64,000 bases of DNA. Source: Pogonophryne albipinna. Its lineage: Eukaryota > Chordata > Actinopteri > Perciformes > Artedidraconidae. The stretch is taken from the NCBI GenBank assembly GCA_028583405.1, contig JAPTMU010000062.1, positions 139,125 to 203,124 on the forward strand. The letters are read 5' to 3'. Of this stretch, positions 1 through 10,746 are shown in pieces; position 1 is the stretch's first letter, and each line of letters opens with the position of its first letter. Both the position numbers and the translations under genes were made by a program. Under the pieces are notes generated by a model. It was not told the origin of the DNA. It searched no databases and saw only the letters and a program-made list of their open reading frames with translations.

Positions 1-236
1 GTCATGGAAAATGAGGTAAAGGTCATGGAGAAGTCATGGAAAATGAGGTAAAGGTCATGGAGAAGTCATGGAAAATGAGGTAAAGGTCATGGAGAAGTCA
101 TGGAAAATGAGGTAAAGGTCATGGAGAAGTCATGGAAAATGAGGTAAAGGTCATGGAGAAGTCATGGAAAATGAGGTAAAGGTCATGGAGAAGTCATGGA
201 AAATGAGGTAAAGGTCATGGAGAAGTCATGGAAAAT
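1..236. repeat. 32-bp minisatellite
   Basis: About seven tandem copies of a 32-bp unit (gtcatggaaaatgaggtaaa followed by ggtcatggagaa). The array runs off the left edge of the window, so its full length is unknown. It probably lies in a wdr45 intron, because the next exon to the right begins at 850. Confidence 0.95.
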
Positions 237-1033
<797 letters not shown>

Positions 1034-1446
1034 TAATTTATTTTAGACTGACTTGAATGATTCTCTGATCAGATGGTGGTTCCTCTCCTCTCACAGCTCA
1101 GTTTGTTGTTTTCTTCACCTGGTTTTATCTCACCCTTTGACCCGGGCCCTTTCTCATTTCTCTAACTCCCCTCCTCAACTCCTTTCCTCGACTCCTATCC
1201 TCGTGTCTTAGTCCCGCCCACAGGAGGGGGACCGAGGAGAGAGGAGGGGAACCGAGGAGAGAGGAGGGGAAGCAGCAGGCGGTTAGAGAAATGAGAACTC
1301 CTCTCCTCTGAGCGGTCATTTTAAAGAGACGTCCATTAATGATGACAGGAGACACAGCAGCCCTCTGTCTGATGGACAGATGAGTTCATGACCACTTTGA
1401 TTCATTCACAGTGCGGAATAATGAGACAATAACAGGCTACAGATGA

Positions 1447-1447
<1 letters not shown>

Positions 1448-1533
<86 letters not shown>
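1448..1533. repeat. (AC)n microsatellite
   Basis: About 43 AC dinucleotides, followed by an AT-rich tatata stretch. Confidence 0.98.
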
Positions 1534-1538
<5 letters not shown>

Positions 1539-1840
1539 GTATATAAATATATACAATTTCAGAATCAAACAAGTATGAGAGCACTCTCATAATAACGTAA
1601 CACAATCAGAGACTGGATATCTCCCCATTTTAGTGAAGCACTGAATGGTCTTAGAAACATCTGGACTCTTTGTTTGTAGATATCTACTAAACTAAAGCAA
1701 ATAAAGAGAGTAGGCCTGTTCTACTGAGTGATATATATTATCAGTGGCGACTGGTCATTAGGGGCAGCCCCACCTAGTGTCAGCAGAAAGTATTACAAAT
1801 AATGATTACAAAAAAATAAATATATAAAATATATTTTAAC

Positions 1841-2265
1841 AAATAAATAAACACAAGGATAAGTGTGTGTTATTGTTGAGGAAATAACAGTGTGGTTTAG
1901 AAAAGAATACTAAATTAGAAGGAAAATGAAACAATACAGATGTCAGTATTCTGAGCCCCTACTCTCCCCAGAACTGACGGAAACAAAAGTCCTACATTAT
2001 TCAATTAAAACAAAGAAGTAAACACAATAAGTGTGTCTTGATATTGAGTTAGAAAAAGGTTGATAAACGCTGTGAGAATGGATCTAAGGAGAGCATTTCT
2101 CCGCCATCCCAACTCGTCTATTACCAACGTTCAGGGAGCTCTATGCAAGTCAATGGGACGCCCTGAGAGTTGAAAGTCGACGCTAAAGGGCCCCACTGCG
2201 TTTGATGGTGACGACAGGGACCCTGACATGACGTCACCATAGGCCGAGTTGGGAGTGAGAATGTG
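1841..2265. repeat. interspersed repeat, LTR-free copy
   Basis: About 425 bp closely matching 26138-26930, except that the latter holds an inserted LTR. This copy preserves the uninterrupted target at 2211-2220 (acgacaggga). The family is not identified. Confidence 0.8.
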
Positions 2266-2436
2266 TTGTCCTGAAGTGCATTTAGAGAAATGAGATGTCC
2301 TTCAACATGGCGCGCTGAAATCCATTTCCGGGTCACTACCGGAGGACCGAGGAGTCGAGGAGTCGAGGAGGGGAGGAGGGGATGAGAGGAATGAGAAAGG
2401 GCCTCAGTGTTGCTCAAAAACAGTCTTGTGTTATGA

Positions 2437-2583
<147 letters not shown>

Positions 2584-2603
2584 TTAAAGAAAATAGCCTG
2601 AGA

Positions 2604-2716
2604 GAGGAGGAGGAGGAAGAGGAGGAGGAGGAGGAGGAGGAAGAGGAGGAGGAGGAGGAGAGGAGGAGGAGGAGGAAGAGGAGGAGGAGGAGGAGGAGGA
2701 GGAGGAAGAAGAAGAA
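2604..2716. repeat. (GGA)n purine tract in wdr45 3' UTR
   Basis: An almost pure GGA/GAA run starting about 20 bp after the stop codon. Every + strand base is a purine for over 100 bp. Ser/Leu/Pro-rich open frames on - are repeat artefacts. Confidence 0.95.
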
Positions 2717-2817
2717 TAACAAAGACTAAAGTTATGACTTGTATTCTGATGTGAAAGTGAGAATCAGAGTCTGGTTCTCTAAGTGTGATCTCTGCAGTGT
2801 GTGTCAGTGTGAATATC

Positions 2818-2823
2818 AATAAA
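2818..2823 (+). terminator. wdr45: wdr45 polyadenylation signal
   Basis: AATAAA, 235 bp after the wdr45 stop. It is the first such signal downstream and sits just before TG/T-rich sequence. Confidence 0.75.
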
Positions 2824-3117
2824 GTTTTGAATAGCCTGTAACAGAAAGCGCATCCTGTCTGAAGATTACAAATAAACTCACATCTAAAAATAATCTGCTG
2901 TTTTCACGAGAGGAAGTCAAACTGCAATTAAAATCCTTTTTGATAAGAAATGAATGTTGACGTCTCTTGTGTTTTTTTACCCGAATAAAATGTGTTGAAT
3001 TTATTCATCTTTGAGCAATATGTTCTCTCCATGAGGTCCGTGTTTGTTTCCAGCTGAAAACCATAAATGCTAAAGTTCATTTTATTCAAACTATTACAAA
3101 TTCTCGTACGTCTTAAA

Positions 3118-3212
3118 ATCCAACGACGAACATTAGGAAAGCTTAATTCAATAATAATAATGCATTTTATTCATAGAGCGCTTTTCTTGAAACTCAAAGT
3201 GTAATTTAGCTT
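3118..3212. repeat. LINE/SINE-type 3' tail, copy 1
   Basis: Contains ataataatgcattttattc followed by atagagcgcttttcttgaaa, a common tail of fish retroposons. It is almost the same as 4892-4985 on the far side of the hAT element. Confidence 0.6.
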
Positions 3213-3303
3213 GGCTTTCTATTTATGGACATGCTGTTGACAGGAAGTTGTTGTTGCTATGGAAACAACGTGACGGAGATGAACAGAGAAAAGTAATATC
3301 TAC

Positions 3304-3311
3304 ATATAAAG
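3304..3311. repeat. target-site duplication, left
   Basis: ATATAAAG, repeated exactly at 4682-4689 on the other side of the element. Eight bases is the hAT target duplication length. Confidence 0.85.
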
Positions 3312-3389
3312 CAGTGACGTGCGGTGAGGTTCATGGCTGGTGAGGCACTGACTCTTTCAGAATCAGATACAAATATTATATATTTTACC

Positions 3390-3736
3390 TTAAAGGTGGG
3401 GTAGGTAATTTTGGAGAAACCAGCTCGAGTGCGCTAGAATTTGAAAATACACAGCCCCTCCTCCAACACACACGAACGCGCACATGACCAATGAGGGCAG
3501 AGATAAGTTTGTGCACAGATGGAAGGCTGACAGGCAGGTTATTTTAGCCGGGCCGGCTAAAATGAGTGGTCGTGCTTTTTACAGTACTACGGCTTCCACA
3601 GATGAAATGTTTTTATGTATTTTTTGTCAAAGCACTTCAGATATTCATTGCTATCGGGATGTTAAGAGCATTCCATGGAATATAACAAAAAGTGTATATC
3701 GTGCCGGTTTCTCAAACTTACCTACCCCACCTTTAA
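3390..3736. mobile_element. TTAA-flanked MITE, complete copy nested in hAT
   Basis: Both ends read ttaaaggtggggtaggtaa on opposite strands (3390-3408 and 3718-3736). TTAA at each boundary suggests piggyBac-type target choice, but it could be part of the element. It holds a 21-bp palindrome (ttttagccgg, g, ccggctaaaa) near 3542. Other copies lie at 7550 (right end missing), 35283-35655 (complete) and 39560. Confidence 0.8.
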
Positions 3737-3886
3737 TCAAAATATTCTGTTATTTTCAAAAGCTTTTTTAGTCTGATGCTTCGATTCATTTTAAACAGAC
3801 CGTTCAACAAAAGGATAGCCTACCCAAAATCTAAATATTGGATTGTTCTCTCTTAGTAAGATCCAATTTTCATTACAAATGTGGTC

Positions 3887-4111
3887 TTACCTTGACTTGA
3901 AGATGAAGTCCATGCTATCCTTCTGGACAACAATCTTCATTACTTTTTTGTAAAAGTCCTCCTTATCTTCCTGTAGTTTCAAAAGCCTAGCTTGTTGTTT
4001 GCGTCTACCGTCTCTGCGTAGAATAACAGTAGCAACAAGAACCTGTGGGCTCACTTGCGCCCCCTTCAGTGCGGCAGAGGTTGTGGCTGCCTCCCCTGGT
4101 GCTTTTTTCAT
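3887..4111 (-). pseudogene. possible transposon-encoded exon
   Basis: Reading from ATG at 4111 on -, a 74-residue frame starts MKKAPGEAATTSAALKG and ends in a Lys-rich part (LKLQEDKEDFYKKVMKIV). Its stop overlaps a good splice donor, TCAAG|GTAAGA, read on -. It may be a leftover first exon of the hAT transposase gene or a captured host exon. I do not recognise the protein. Confidence 0.35.
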
Positions 4112-4739
4112 TGCCGTTGTATGATGAGACCAGCGAGCTTAAATATCATATATACGTGAAATAAGTTATTTAGAGACTATGGATGGCGAGGATAAATGTA
4201 ATAAAGGGATCTACAAACATTACATTGGTGACATACAGTGAGATGGTGCAGGCATGAGCTTAGGGCCCGCTTTCCAGACAGTTTCTGTGGGGTGACGCAT
4301 TCTGAGGTGAGGCAGAGCTCATCTGTGCCTCACCTCACCACACAGTAACTGGCTTGATCGCGCTCACAAAATAAGTGCCCGCGCTAAATTAGTGCCCGTG
4401 CTCCAGCAAGTTACTGTGGGCTTCTGTGAGGCAGAGCTCGTCCCTGCCTCACTTCTCAATCTCATCGCTCCCCATAGTTGTAGAGGACCTCGGCAAATTA
4501 GCCGATTTTTACTATAAAAAGCGATTGGAATCAAACAGAAATCACATTTACAACACAGATCAGTGGACACATTTTATTATTATTATTATTATTATTTGTA
4601 TTATTATTCTTTTTTTCCGTTACATTAGAGAATGACAAGTGAGGCTCTGCCTCACCTGCCTCCCCTGACCGCACGTCGCTGATATAAAGACGGAGAAAGT
4701 AAACGATAACGTTTTTGGTTAAGTGTTAGCACCCCCCGA

Positions 4740-4885
4740 ATAGGCACAAGCTCTTACGTTGATATTGTAGATTTCACTAAATTCAATTTGAAAAAAAACG
4801 GGGGAAAACAAACAAAACGAATATCCGAATAACGAAATTGAAACCCGAATAGTACTCCAACGAACGAATATTCGGATATTCGGGT
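4740..4885 (-). mobile_element. fragment of a hAT-like element end
   Basis: On - it begins AGGGCTGTACCCGAATATCC and continues with repeated ATTCGG/CCGAAT words, a common teleost repeat terminus. Only one end is seen, so it is a fragment. It sits between the hAT element and the second LINE-like tail. Confidence 0.45.
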
Positions 4886-4891
4886 ACAGCC

Positions 4892-4985
4892 CTACTTCAA
4901 ATCCAACAACGAACATTAGGAAAGCTTAATTCAATAATAATAATGCATTTTATTCATACAGCGCTTGTCTTGAAACTCAAATATT
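4892..4985. repeat. LINE/SINE-type 3' tail, copy 2
   Basis: Near-copy of 3118-3212 with a few substitutions (for example atacagcgcttgtcttgaaa). Confidence 0.6.
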
Positions 4986-5203
4986 GTATTTATTTATGAA
5001 TTATGTATAACTTTGACATTTAAAAAAAAACGTATTTGTACTAAAGGCACATGACAGAACCAGTGATAAGAGCAAGCAGCGTGTTGCACAACATCTGCAG
5101 CCTCACATCAGCCTGAACATCAGAGACTCTTTACACGTTCAGTTAGAAACACTATGTACATTAAAATGATATACAGGCTACTGCTGTACTCACGTATACA
5201 TTC

Positions 5204-5208
<5 letters not shown>

Positions 5209-5295
<87 letters not shown>
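5209..5295. repeat. (TG)n microsatellite
   Basis: About 43 TG dinucleotides in noncoding sequence. Confidence 0.98.
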
Positions 5296-5297
<2 letters not shown>

Positions 5298-5740
5298 GTA
5301 GAGGCCATACACCCCATACTTAAACTCCTAGAAGTCAAATAACTGATTTTTCATTATGGCACATTTCAGAATCTAAATCAACAGAGTGATCTTCAACATG
5401 AACGTATATGAACCCTGAGTTTAAAGACGGTGTTACATTTTACGTCCAGCTTCTTCTTCGTGTTAAAGTTTAATCTGATCTGACTCTGACAGCCTGGCGT
5501 CATGGAAACAGGAAACCAGCAGTTTCTGTAATCTGGAAACCATCAGCATCTTCGTTATCAGTTCCTCAGAAAAGCAGGTCAGAGAAGTTAAAGACTGTCT
5601 TATATAAACTTTAATATCATCTTTAATGGACCCGTTCAACACAGGCAGGGACAGAGAGACTCACAATGTCCTCAACATGTCCTCTAACTCTTTCTGCTTC
5701 TATAGAACTGAACCACTGAGCAAACTGAAGACCTGGCCGA
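5296..5740. other. unassigned intergenic sequence
   Basis: No coding frame, recognised repeat or RNA gene is seen. Confidence 0.4.
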
Positions 5741-5826
5741 CAGATGACCCTGATCATGTGACAGATGACCCTGATCATGTGACAGATGACCCTGATCATG
5801 TGACAGATGACCCTGATCATGTGACA
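5741..5826. repeat. 21-bp minisatellite, four copies
   Basis: Four exact copies of gatgaccctgatcatgtgac plus a. The unit contains the palindrome TGATCA. The period is a multiple of three and stop-free on both strands, which explains the short repetitive open frames here. Confidence 0.95.
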
Positions 5827-6189
5827 GAGACTCTCTGCAGAGGCATTCACAGCGGGGGAGATTTGTCCAAAACAAGGTCCATTTCCCTGAGACTTCACTC
5901 TAATAAAGGCAACAACACATTGAGTCTATATTTAATAATATAATCAAGACGGCAAACAGACGAGATCCTCTCCTCCCTTTCACAATGAAAGCCCTGTGCG
6001 TATTGGAGGAGCATTGATGTTTGTTGTTGGCATGTCAGTTAGTTTAGACTCATGATGAAGTGTTGAAGGTGACGGGGGTTAGCTGCACAGGGTGTGTTGA
6101 AAGGGTTAAACGTGGAAAGGCAGACGCTGATAATAACAATAATCTGCAGTTTGCATAACAGGTCTCCCACCTGGACCAGAGGAGCATGT

Positions 6190-6855
6190 GAGAAGAAGAA
6201 TAAAGCTTTATTGATACAGCACTTTTCATACAGCACATGCAGCTCAACGTGCTTTACAACATCACAAGTTAGAAAGAAACAACAAGACATCGGATCAGAA
6301 GAGCTTTACAGAAACATGCAGCAACATGTGACAGGTTAGAGACACAAGGTGTGATAATACAAATAAATAATGATTTCTCTCCGACAGATAAGACGCAAGA
6401 CGACTGAGTCCATGCCACAATATAAAACCCTGCTATTGAAACTGTTAAATAAATAATATAAGATAAAACTCTGAAAGACCTATAAAATAAATAAAACACT
6501 ACAAAAGCAGGTAATTAATAAACACTAAAAGACCATTTAAAGTGTTTTATAAAACGATAATCTAAAAAGACGTGTCTTTAGCTGGCGTTTAAAAATGTCC
6601 ACTGAGTTTTCCTCTTTATCGTTGTTCCACAGTTTGGGAGCGTATTGATGAAAGATGCCTCAGAATGATGTTCATTGACTACAAGACAAGGCAAGTTTAT
6701 TTATACAGCACCTTTCAACACAAGGCAATTCAAAGTGATTTACACAAATGAAAGACATTAAGAGCATGAAGAAATAGTGCAGCAGAAACTTATTATAAAA
6801 TGGCATTGAAAAACACTCATACAAAAGATAATCAAACATGAATAACACAGGTACA
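6190..6855. repeat. SINE/LINE-derived fish repeats
   Basis: Two typical fish retroposon stretches: aaagctttattgatacagca near 6204, and caaggcaagtttatttatac with ggcaattcaaagtgatttac near 6689-6745. The sequence between has the flavour of the same families. There is no gene. Confidence 0.55.
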
Positions 6856-6913
6856 GTTCAGTTTCAACCCCATTGTGCTCGTCATCAAGCTCAGGGATGA
6901 GCTCACATCCTCC

Positions 6914-7253
6914 CAGGGGCGTTGCAATGGGGTAGGCAAACAAGGCAATTGCCTAGGGCCCGAAGATTACATTGGTCCACAGCAACGACAACATTGAAAT
7001 TACTATGTAAAACTCACTGCAATGACATCTCCAGAACCCCCCTAAAAGGTTCATTCTGCTACTTGGGAAGGGGGCCCCCAAAGACAGCTGTTAACATTGG
7101 TACACAGCAGCGACCACATGAAACCCCCTTTAATTTCTTGCTACGTCGAAGACACTGCAATGACATGTCGGGAACCCCCTAAAGGGGGCCCCATGCTACT
7201 AGCAGGCAGGTCTCTTCTGCCTGAGCCCCACAGAGTGTCTTGAAACGCCCCTG
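6914..7253. mobile_element. short hAT-type MITE
   Basis: Begins CAGGGGCGTTGCAATGGGG and ends TTGAAACGCCCCTG. It is flanked by catcctcc (6906-6913) and tatcctcc (7254-7261), an 8-bp target duplication with one mismatch. It is noncoding. The copy B equivalent (38938-39263) lacks 14 bp near the left end. Confidence 0.8.
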
Positions 7254-7284
7254 TATCCTCCACCCTGGCCCTTCAAAACCGGAG

Positions 7285-7325
7285 AACCTCAGGGCTGCGT
7301 GCTCAGCCCATGGATGTTTCATAAG
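7285..7325 (+). pseudogene. LINE reverse-transcriptase scrap
   Basis: cctcagggctgcgtgctcag and the following bases read P-Q-G-C-V-L-S-P, the conserved reverse-transcriptase motif of L2-like LINEs. The surrounding frame is not maintained. Confidence 0.5.
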
Positions 7326-7549
7326 AACAGGATACAGCGTCGGAGGCCTTGTACATTCCTATGAGAGCTGCAAATTGGCTCATGAGGACAAAATGGCCGG
7401 ATAATTCTCGAGAGCAAAACTTCACAGATTACCCATCATGCCTTGCTGTCAGAGTAGAAGTCCCCCCGTATGTGCAGTTGAGTTTCCCCTTAAGCCCCGC
7501 CTCCTGTCAGTAAGCCCCGCCCCGACCTCCCGCTCTCAGCTCAGTAGAA

Positions 7550-8000
7550 TTAAAGGTGGGGTAGGTAAGTTTCAGAAACCGGCTCGAGTGCACCAACATT
7601 TGAAAGTACACAGCCGAAAAGAATCCACCCCTTCCTTCAGACTTCCTTACAGAGCACCTCCTCCAACACACATGAACGCGCACATGACGTCAGCAGACTG
7701 GTGAAAGTGGCCGCCTGTTGCTGGCGAGTCATTGAAGTACTGCTGCAATGCACGCCCAATGATGGCACGCCCAATGAGGGCACGAGATACATTTGTGCGT
7801 GCACGAGATGGAAGGCTGACAGACAGGGCGGCAATCCAATCAGTTTAGCCGGCCCGGCTAAACGGATTGGTTGTACTTTTTACAGTATTACGGCTTCCAC
7901 AGATGAAATTTTTTTTATGGATTTTTTGTCAAAGCACTTAAGATATTCATTGCTATCGGGATGTTAAGAGCATTCCATGGAATATAACAAAAAGTGTATC
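7550..8000. mobile_element. TTAA-flanked MITE, right end missing
   Basis: Starts ttaaaggtggggtaggtaag like the complete copies at 3390 and 35283, and shares their interior up to aaaaagtgtatctc. It then lacks the inverted right terminus. It has an extra internal stretch near 7620-7800. Copy B counterpart: 39560-40010. Confidence 0.7.
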
Positions 8001-8175
8001 TCTTAATGGAGAGAGAAAATAAATCTAGATTCAACATTGATTGCATTTTACAACTCTGAGGATCTAATGATTCTAATAATGGCTTTAAAATAGTTCTTAC
8101 TGGGTTGTATTAATATTTCGTTTTTTTTATTATTATCCGCTGATTTACAGACGTCTCTTTCCCCATGTTAGTCAA

Positions 8176-8856
8176 TAGCCGCGTTCACATCCGCGTACTT
8201 TGCAGTACTTAGTGCTGGCACTTAGTGCCCCGGCACATATTACCCCAGGGCACTAAGTACCAATCGCGTTCACACCGGAGTACTTTTCCCTGAGGGAAGA
8301 TTACGCAAGTGAGCCGCTGACGTCACTTCTTCTTCTTCTGCTTTGGGTTTACTGGCAGGCCGCAAACCACTTCACGGCGTATACTGCCACCCGGAGTCCC
8401 CGGCCGGAAGTCCCCGGAGTTGGAGACTGGCTTCAGTAGAAGCTGCTGGGACTCCCAGCAGCTTCTACTGAAGCCTTCCGAGTAAATCGCCAGAACGCCG
8501 ACACCTCCTCATCTCCACCGCTCCCATGTTTTCTTTTGTGTTGCCATAAGTTAGTCTCTCTGTGTTTGTGCGCTGGGCGAATGCTAATGCTAATAATGCT
8601 AATGCGAGGATAATAAAATGGCAGCTCTACAAAGCATTTCAGAGTTTTACAGGGGGGTGGTTTGCAATTCGCCCAGCCAATCAGAACTGGGGCACATTTT
8701 TCCCCCAGGAAAGTACCACCTCTCAGCAGGCACTAAAAATGGGGGTAAAGGTTCCCGGCACTATGTACTCTTTTTGGTGTGAACGCGACATAAGGGGTAG
8801 TAACGGAACTAAACGCGAAAAGTACGGGGAAAAGTGCTCCGGTGTGAACGCGGCTA
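8176..8856. mobile_element. TIR element with GC-rich ends
   Basis: The left end tagccgcgttcacatccgcg is inverted at the right as ccggtgtgaacgcggcta. The cagtacttagtgc words just inside the left end also recur inverted inside. There is no transposase frame. It carries a perfect palindrome at 8429-8475. Copy B counterpart: 40186-40854, 12 bp shorter. Confidence 0.7.
8429..8475. repeat. perfect 23-bp inverted repeat (hairpin)
   Basis: The two 23-bp arms (ggcttcagtagaagctgctg + gga and its reverse complement) are separated by one base. In copy B (40438-40473) 11 bp of the right arm are missing. Confidence 0.95.
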
Positions 8857-8944
8857 ATGGGAGAAAGTCTTTCTGGGCCAGGTGACGTCACGGACTGATG
8901 CGGAAGTTGTAGTACCGCCGTTTGGCCACCAGGAATATTTTCCT

Positions 8945-9190
8945 CAGAGTCCGGCGCCCCTCAGGGCGGTGTGCTCAGCCCTCTCCTCTTTTCCCTGTTC
9001 ACACGTGGCCACACACAGCTCCAACACCATCGAGAGGTTTGCTGACCACACGGAGAGAGGAGGTCGAAAACCTAACATCTTGGTGACAAACATCAAACTA
9101 AACCCATCCAAGGACTGGAAAATCACCTATTATTGTCCACCACTCTCTCCACCCACCTGGGGAAATAAGGACAATATAGAACTGGAGGAT
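8945..9190 (+). pseudogene. L2-like LINE reverse-transcriptase fragment
   Basis: Reads GAPQGGVLSPLLFSLFTRG, then after a frame change SSNTIERFADHTE. These match the reverse-transcriptase PQG-VLSP motif and the FADDT active-site block with one Asp replaced by His. The RT domain is shortened and frameshifted, so it is dead. Copy B counterpart starts near 40945. Confidence 0.7.
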
Positions 9191-9224
9191 GAAACCCTCT
9201 TTAATGTTCACGCACACACATGCA

Positions 9225-9405
9225 CACAGTGGAATTGTACCTCTGCATTTAACCCATCCTAGTACTGGGAGACGTGGGCAGATATTGCCCGGGGAGCAAT
9301 GGGGAGTGGAGGGCCTTAATAATAATAATTAATAATGCATTTTATTTATAGAGCGCTTTTCATGAAACTTAAAGACATTTTACAGAGTACAAATTCATAA
9401 AAACA
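9225..9405. repeat. retroposon tail sequences
   Basis: tgcatttaacccatcctagt with gcccggggagcaatgggg, then ataatgcattttatttatag with agcgcttttcatgaaactt. Both are common fish retroposon segments. Confidence 0.55.
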
Positions 9406-9858
9406 TAATTAAAACAACACAATTAAAATATATAAAACATTAATTACAGATGTATTTATTTATTCATTTATCTTTAACAGCTTTAACATTTCTGTAAATG
9501 TGCCAGAAGCTATTTTGGATCTGTAGTCCAGATTTTGTAAGTCAACCTAAAACTAATTTCATGTTAAACAAGTAAATACAATCAAATAAAAACATGCAAC
9601 ATACAGTACTGGAATACTTAATAAAACTAAATTGAAAAAAAACAGAACATTAAAACTAAAGAAAACAAACAAAGCGCATGTTAAACCCAGCAGAGCGTTG
9701 TGAGGAGCAGGAGATGCTGTCAGAGGTTCAGATTCCTCACTAACCAGGTTTTGAGTTGGGATTGAAATCAAATAAATGTAGTGTGGTCTCTGGTTGCAGA
9801 TTAAAAGCAGCTTCCCACGGCAGGACCTCCATAAGTACCACACTCCATATTCTAAGTC

Positions 9859-9912
9859 TGTTCGGGGACTTGAACCAGCGACCCTAAAGCTCCCAGTACA
9901 ATCCCCTACTTT
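9859..9912 (-). mobile_element. tRNA-derived SINE fragment
   Basis: On - it contains GGTTCAAGTCC, a pol III B-box sequence, without a foldable complete tRNA around it. Copy B counterpart near 41866. Confidence 0.45.
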
Positions 9913-9929
9913 TTAATTTTTTTTATGAT

Positions 9930-10490
9930 AAAAATAGCATTTTTACCTTTTATTACACTTTACATCATTTTAACGAAAACAGTCCAATATGGACAATTAT
10001 TTTAGCAAAAACCTAAATGATAAAAATAATAAACATCCATACATTAAAACGTAATTACAGAAACCAATAAACCAAAAGAAACCATACATAAATTAAATAA
10101 ACCAATGAAACTAAATGAAGAAATGTCATGTTTCATTATGAATGAAGCGTAATCACATGCAGTCAAACTGAAATGTCAAACCGTCACCGACCACCGCGAA
10201 CGTGCTTCACTGCTGGACAGCCAGAATATAGGACATTAGAACATGGATTTCAATTCTTTCCCCGTCAGCAAAGTATGAAACCTGTTATCCTGTTATCCTG
10301 TTATCTGCAATAATGGCTGAGATATAGTGAAAGGTGTAAAAAGAGTGAAACTCGATTTTTAGGGTAAATAAACACTAATTTGGGGAAAAAATATACGTGG
10401 GACAATTTTTCAACTTTTTAACATAGCTAATCGTTTTCTACACAATTTTTTCAATCTAGAAAAGCTGATTAAAAGTATATTTCAGGGGGG
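9930..10490. other. AT-rich unassigned sequence
   Basis: No coding frame, structured RNA or recognised repeat boundary is visible. Confidence 0.4.
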
Positions 10491-10499
10491 TGCATGATA

Positions 10500-10746
10500 C
10501 CCCCTTCTACCCACCCAACTATATCTCTCTCTGTGAGATCCTGCACAGTAAATCTCTCTGAGTAAAATTGAAGAAAATTTACTCTAAAAATATTACATTT
10601 GGTCCCAACCTATATAGAGTAAAATGTACTCTTTGTTCAGAGTTGTATTTTTAGAGTTCATTTTACTCTATTATGTGCTTAGGTTTGACTCTGCTTAATG
10701 GTTATGTACTCTATGTAGTGTATATTAAAAACAACTCTACTGCCAT
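10500..10746. repeat. unclassified interspersed repeat flanking a minisatellite
   Basis: Rich in short words such as actctaaaaatattacat, gagtaaaat and tttactc on both strands. Similar ACTCC/GAGTAA-rich sequence resumes at 12840-13030. The minisatellite between them may have grown inside one parent element. Confidence 0.45.

Larger units (their letters stand above)
1144..2403. mobile_element. putative TIR element in wdr45 intron
   Basis: The left end (gggccctttctcatttctc) and the right end (aatgagaaagggcc at 2390-2403) are inverted copies. The similarity continues imperfectly for about 60 bp through CCTC/GAGG-rich sequence. There is no transposase frame. The class is unassigned and the outer limits are approximate. 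Confidence 0.45.
3312..4681. mobile_element. nonautonomous hAT element
   Basis: The 1370-bp element begins CAGTGACGTGCGGTGAGG and ends CCGCACGTCGCTG. These terminal inverted repeats have the CAG...CTG ends typical of hAT, and the element is flanked by a perfect 8-bp duplication (3304-3311 and 4682-4689). No full transposase is present. It carries a short - strand coding fragment at 3887-4111, and a second element is nested inside at 3390-3736. Confidence 0.88.

Noticed and set aside
8562..8885. 107-codon open frame with repeated Asn-Ala (ANANNANA)
   Set aside because: It lies across the end of a TIR element and depends on gctaat repeats. No splice sites or known domain.
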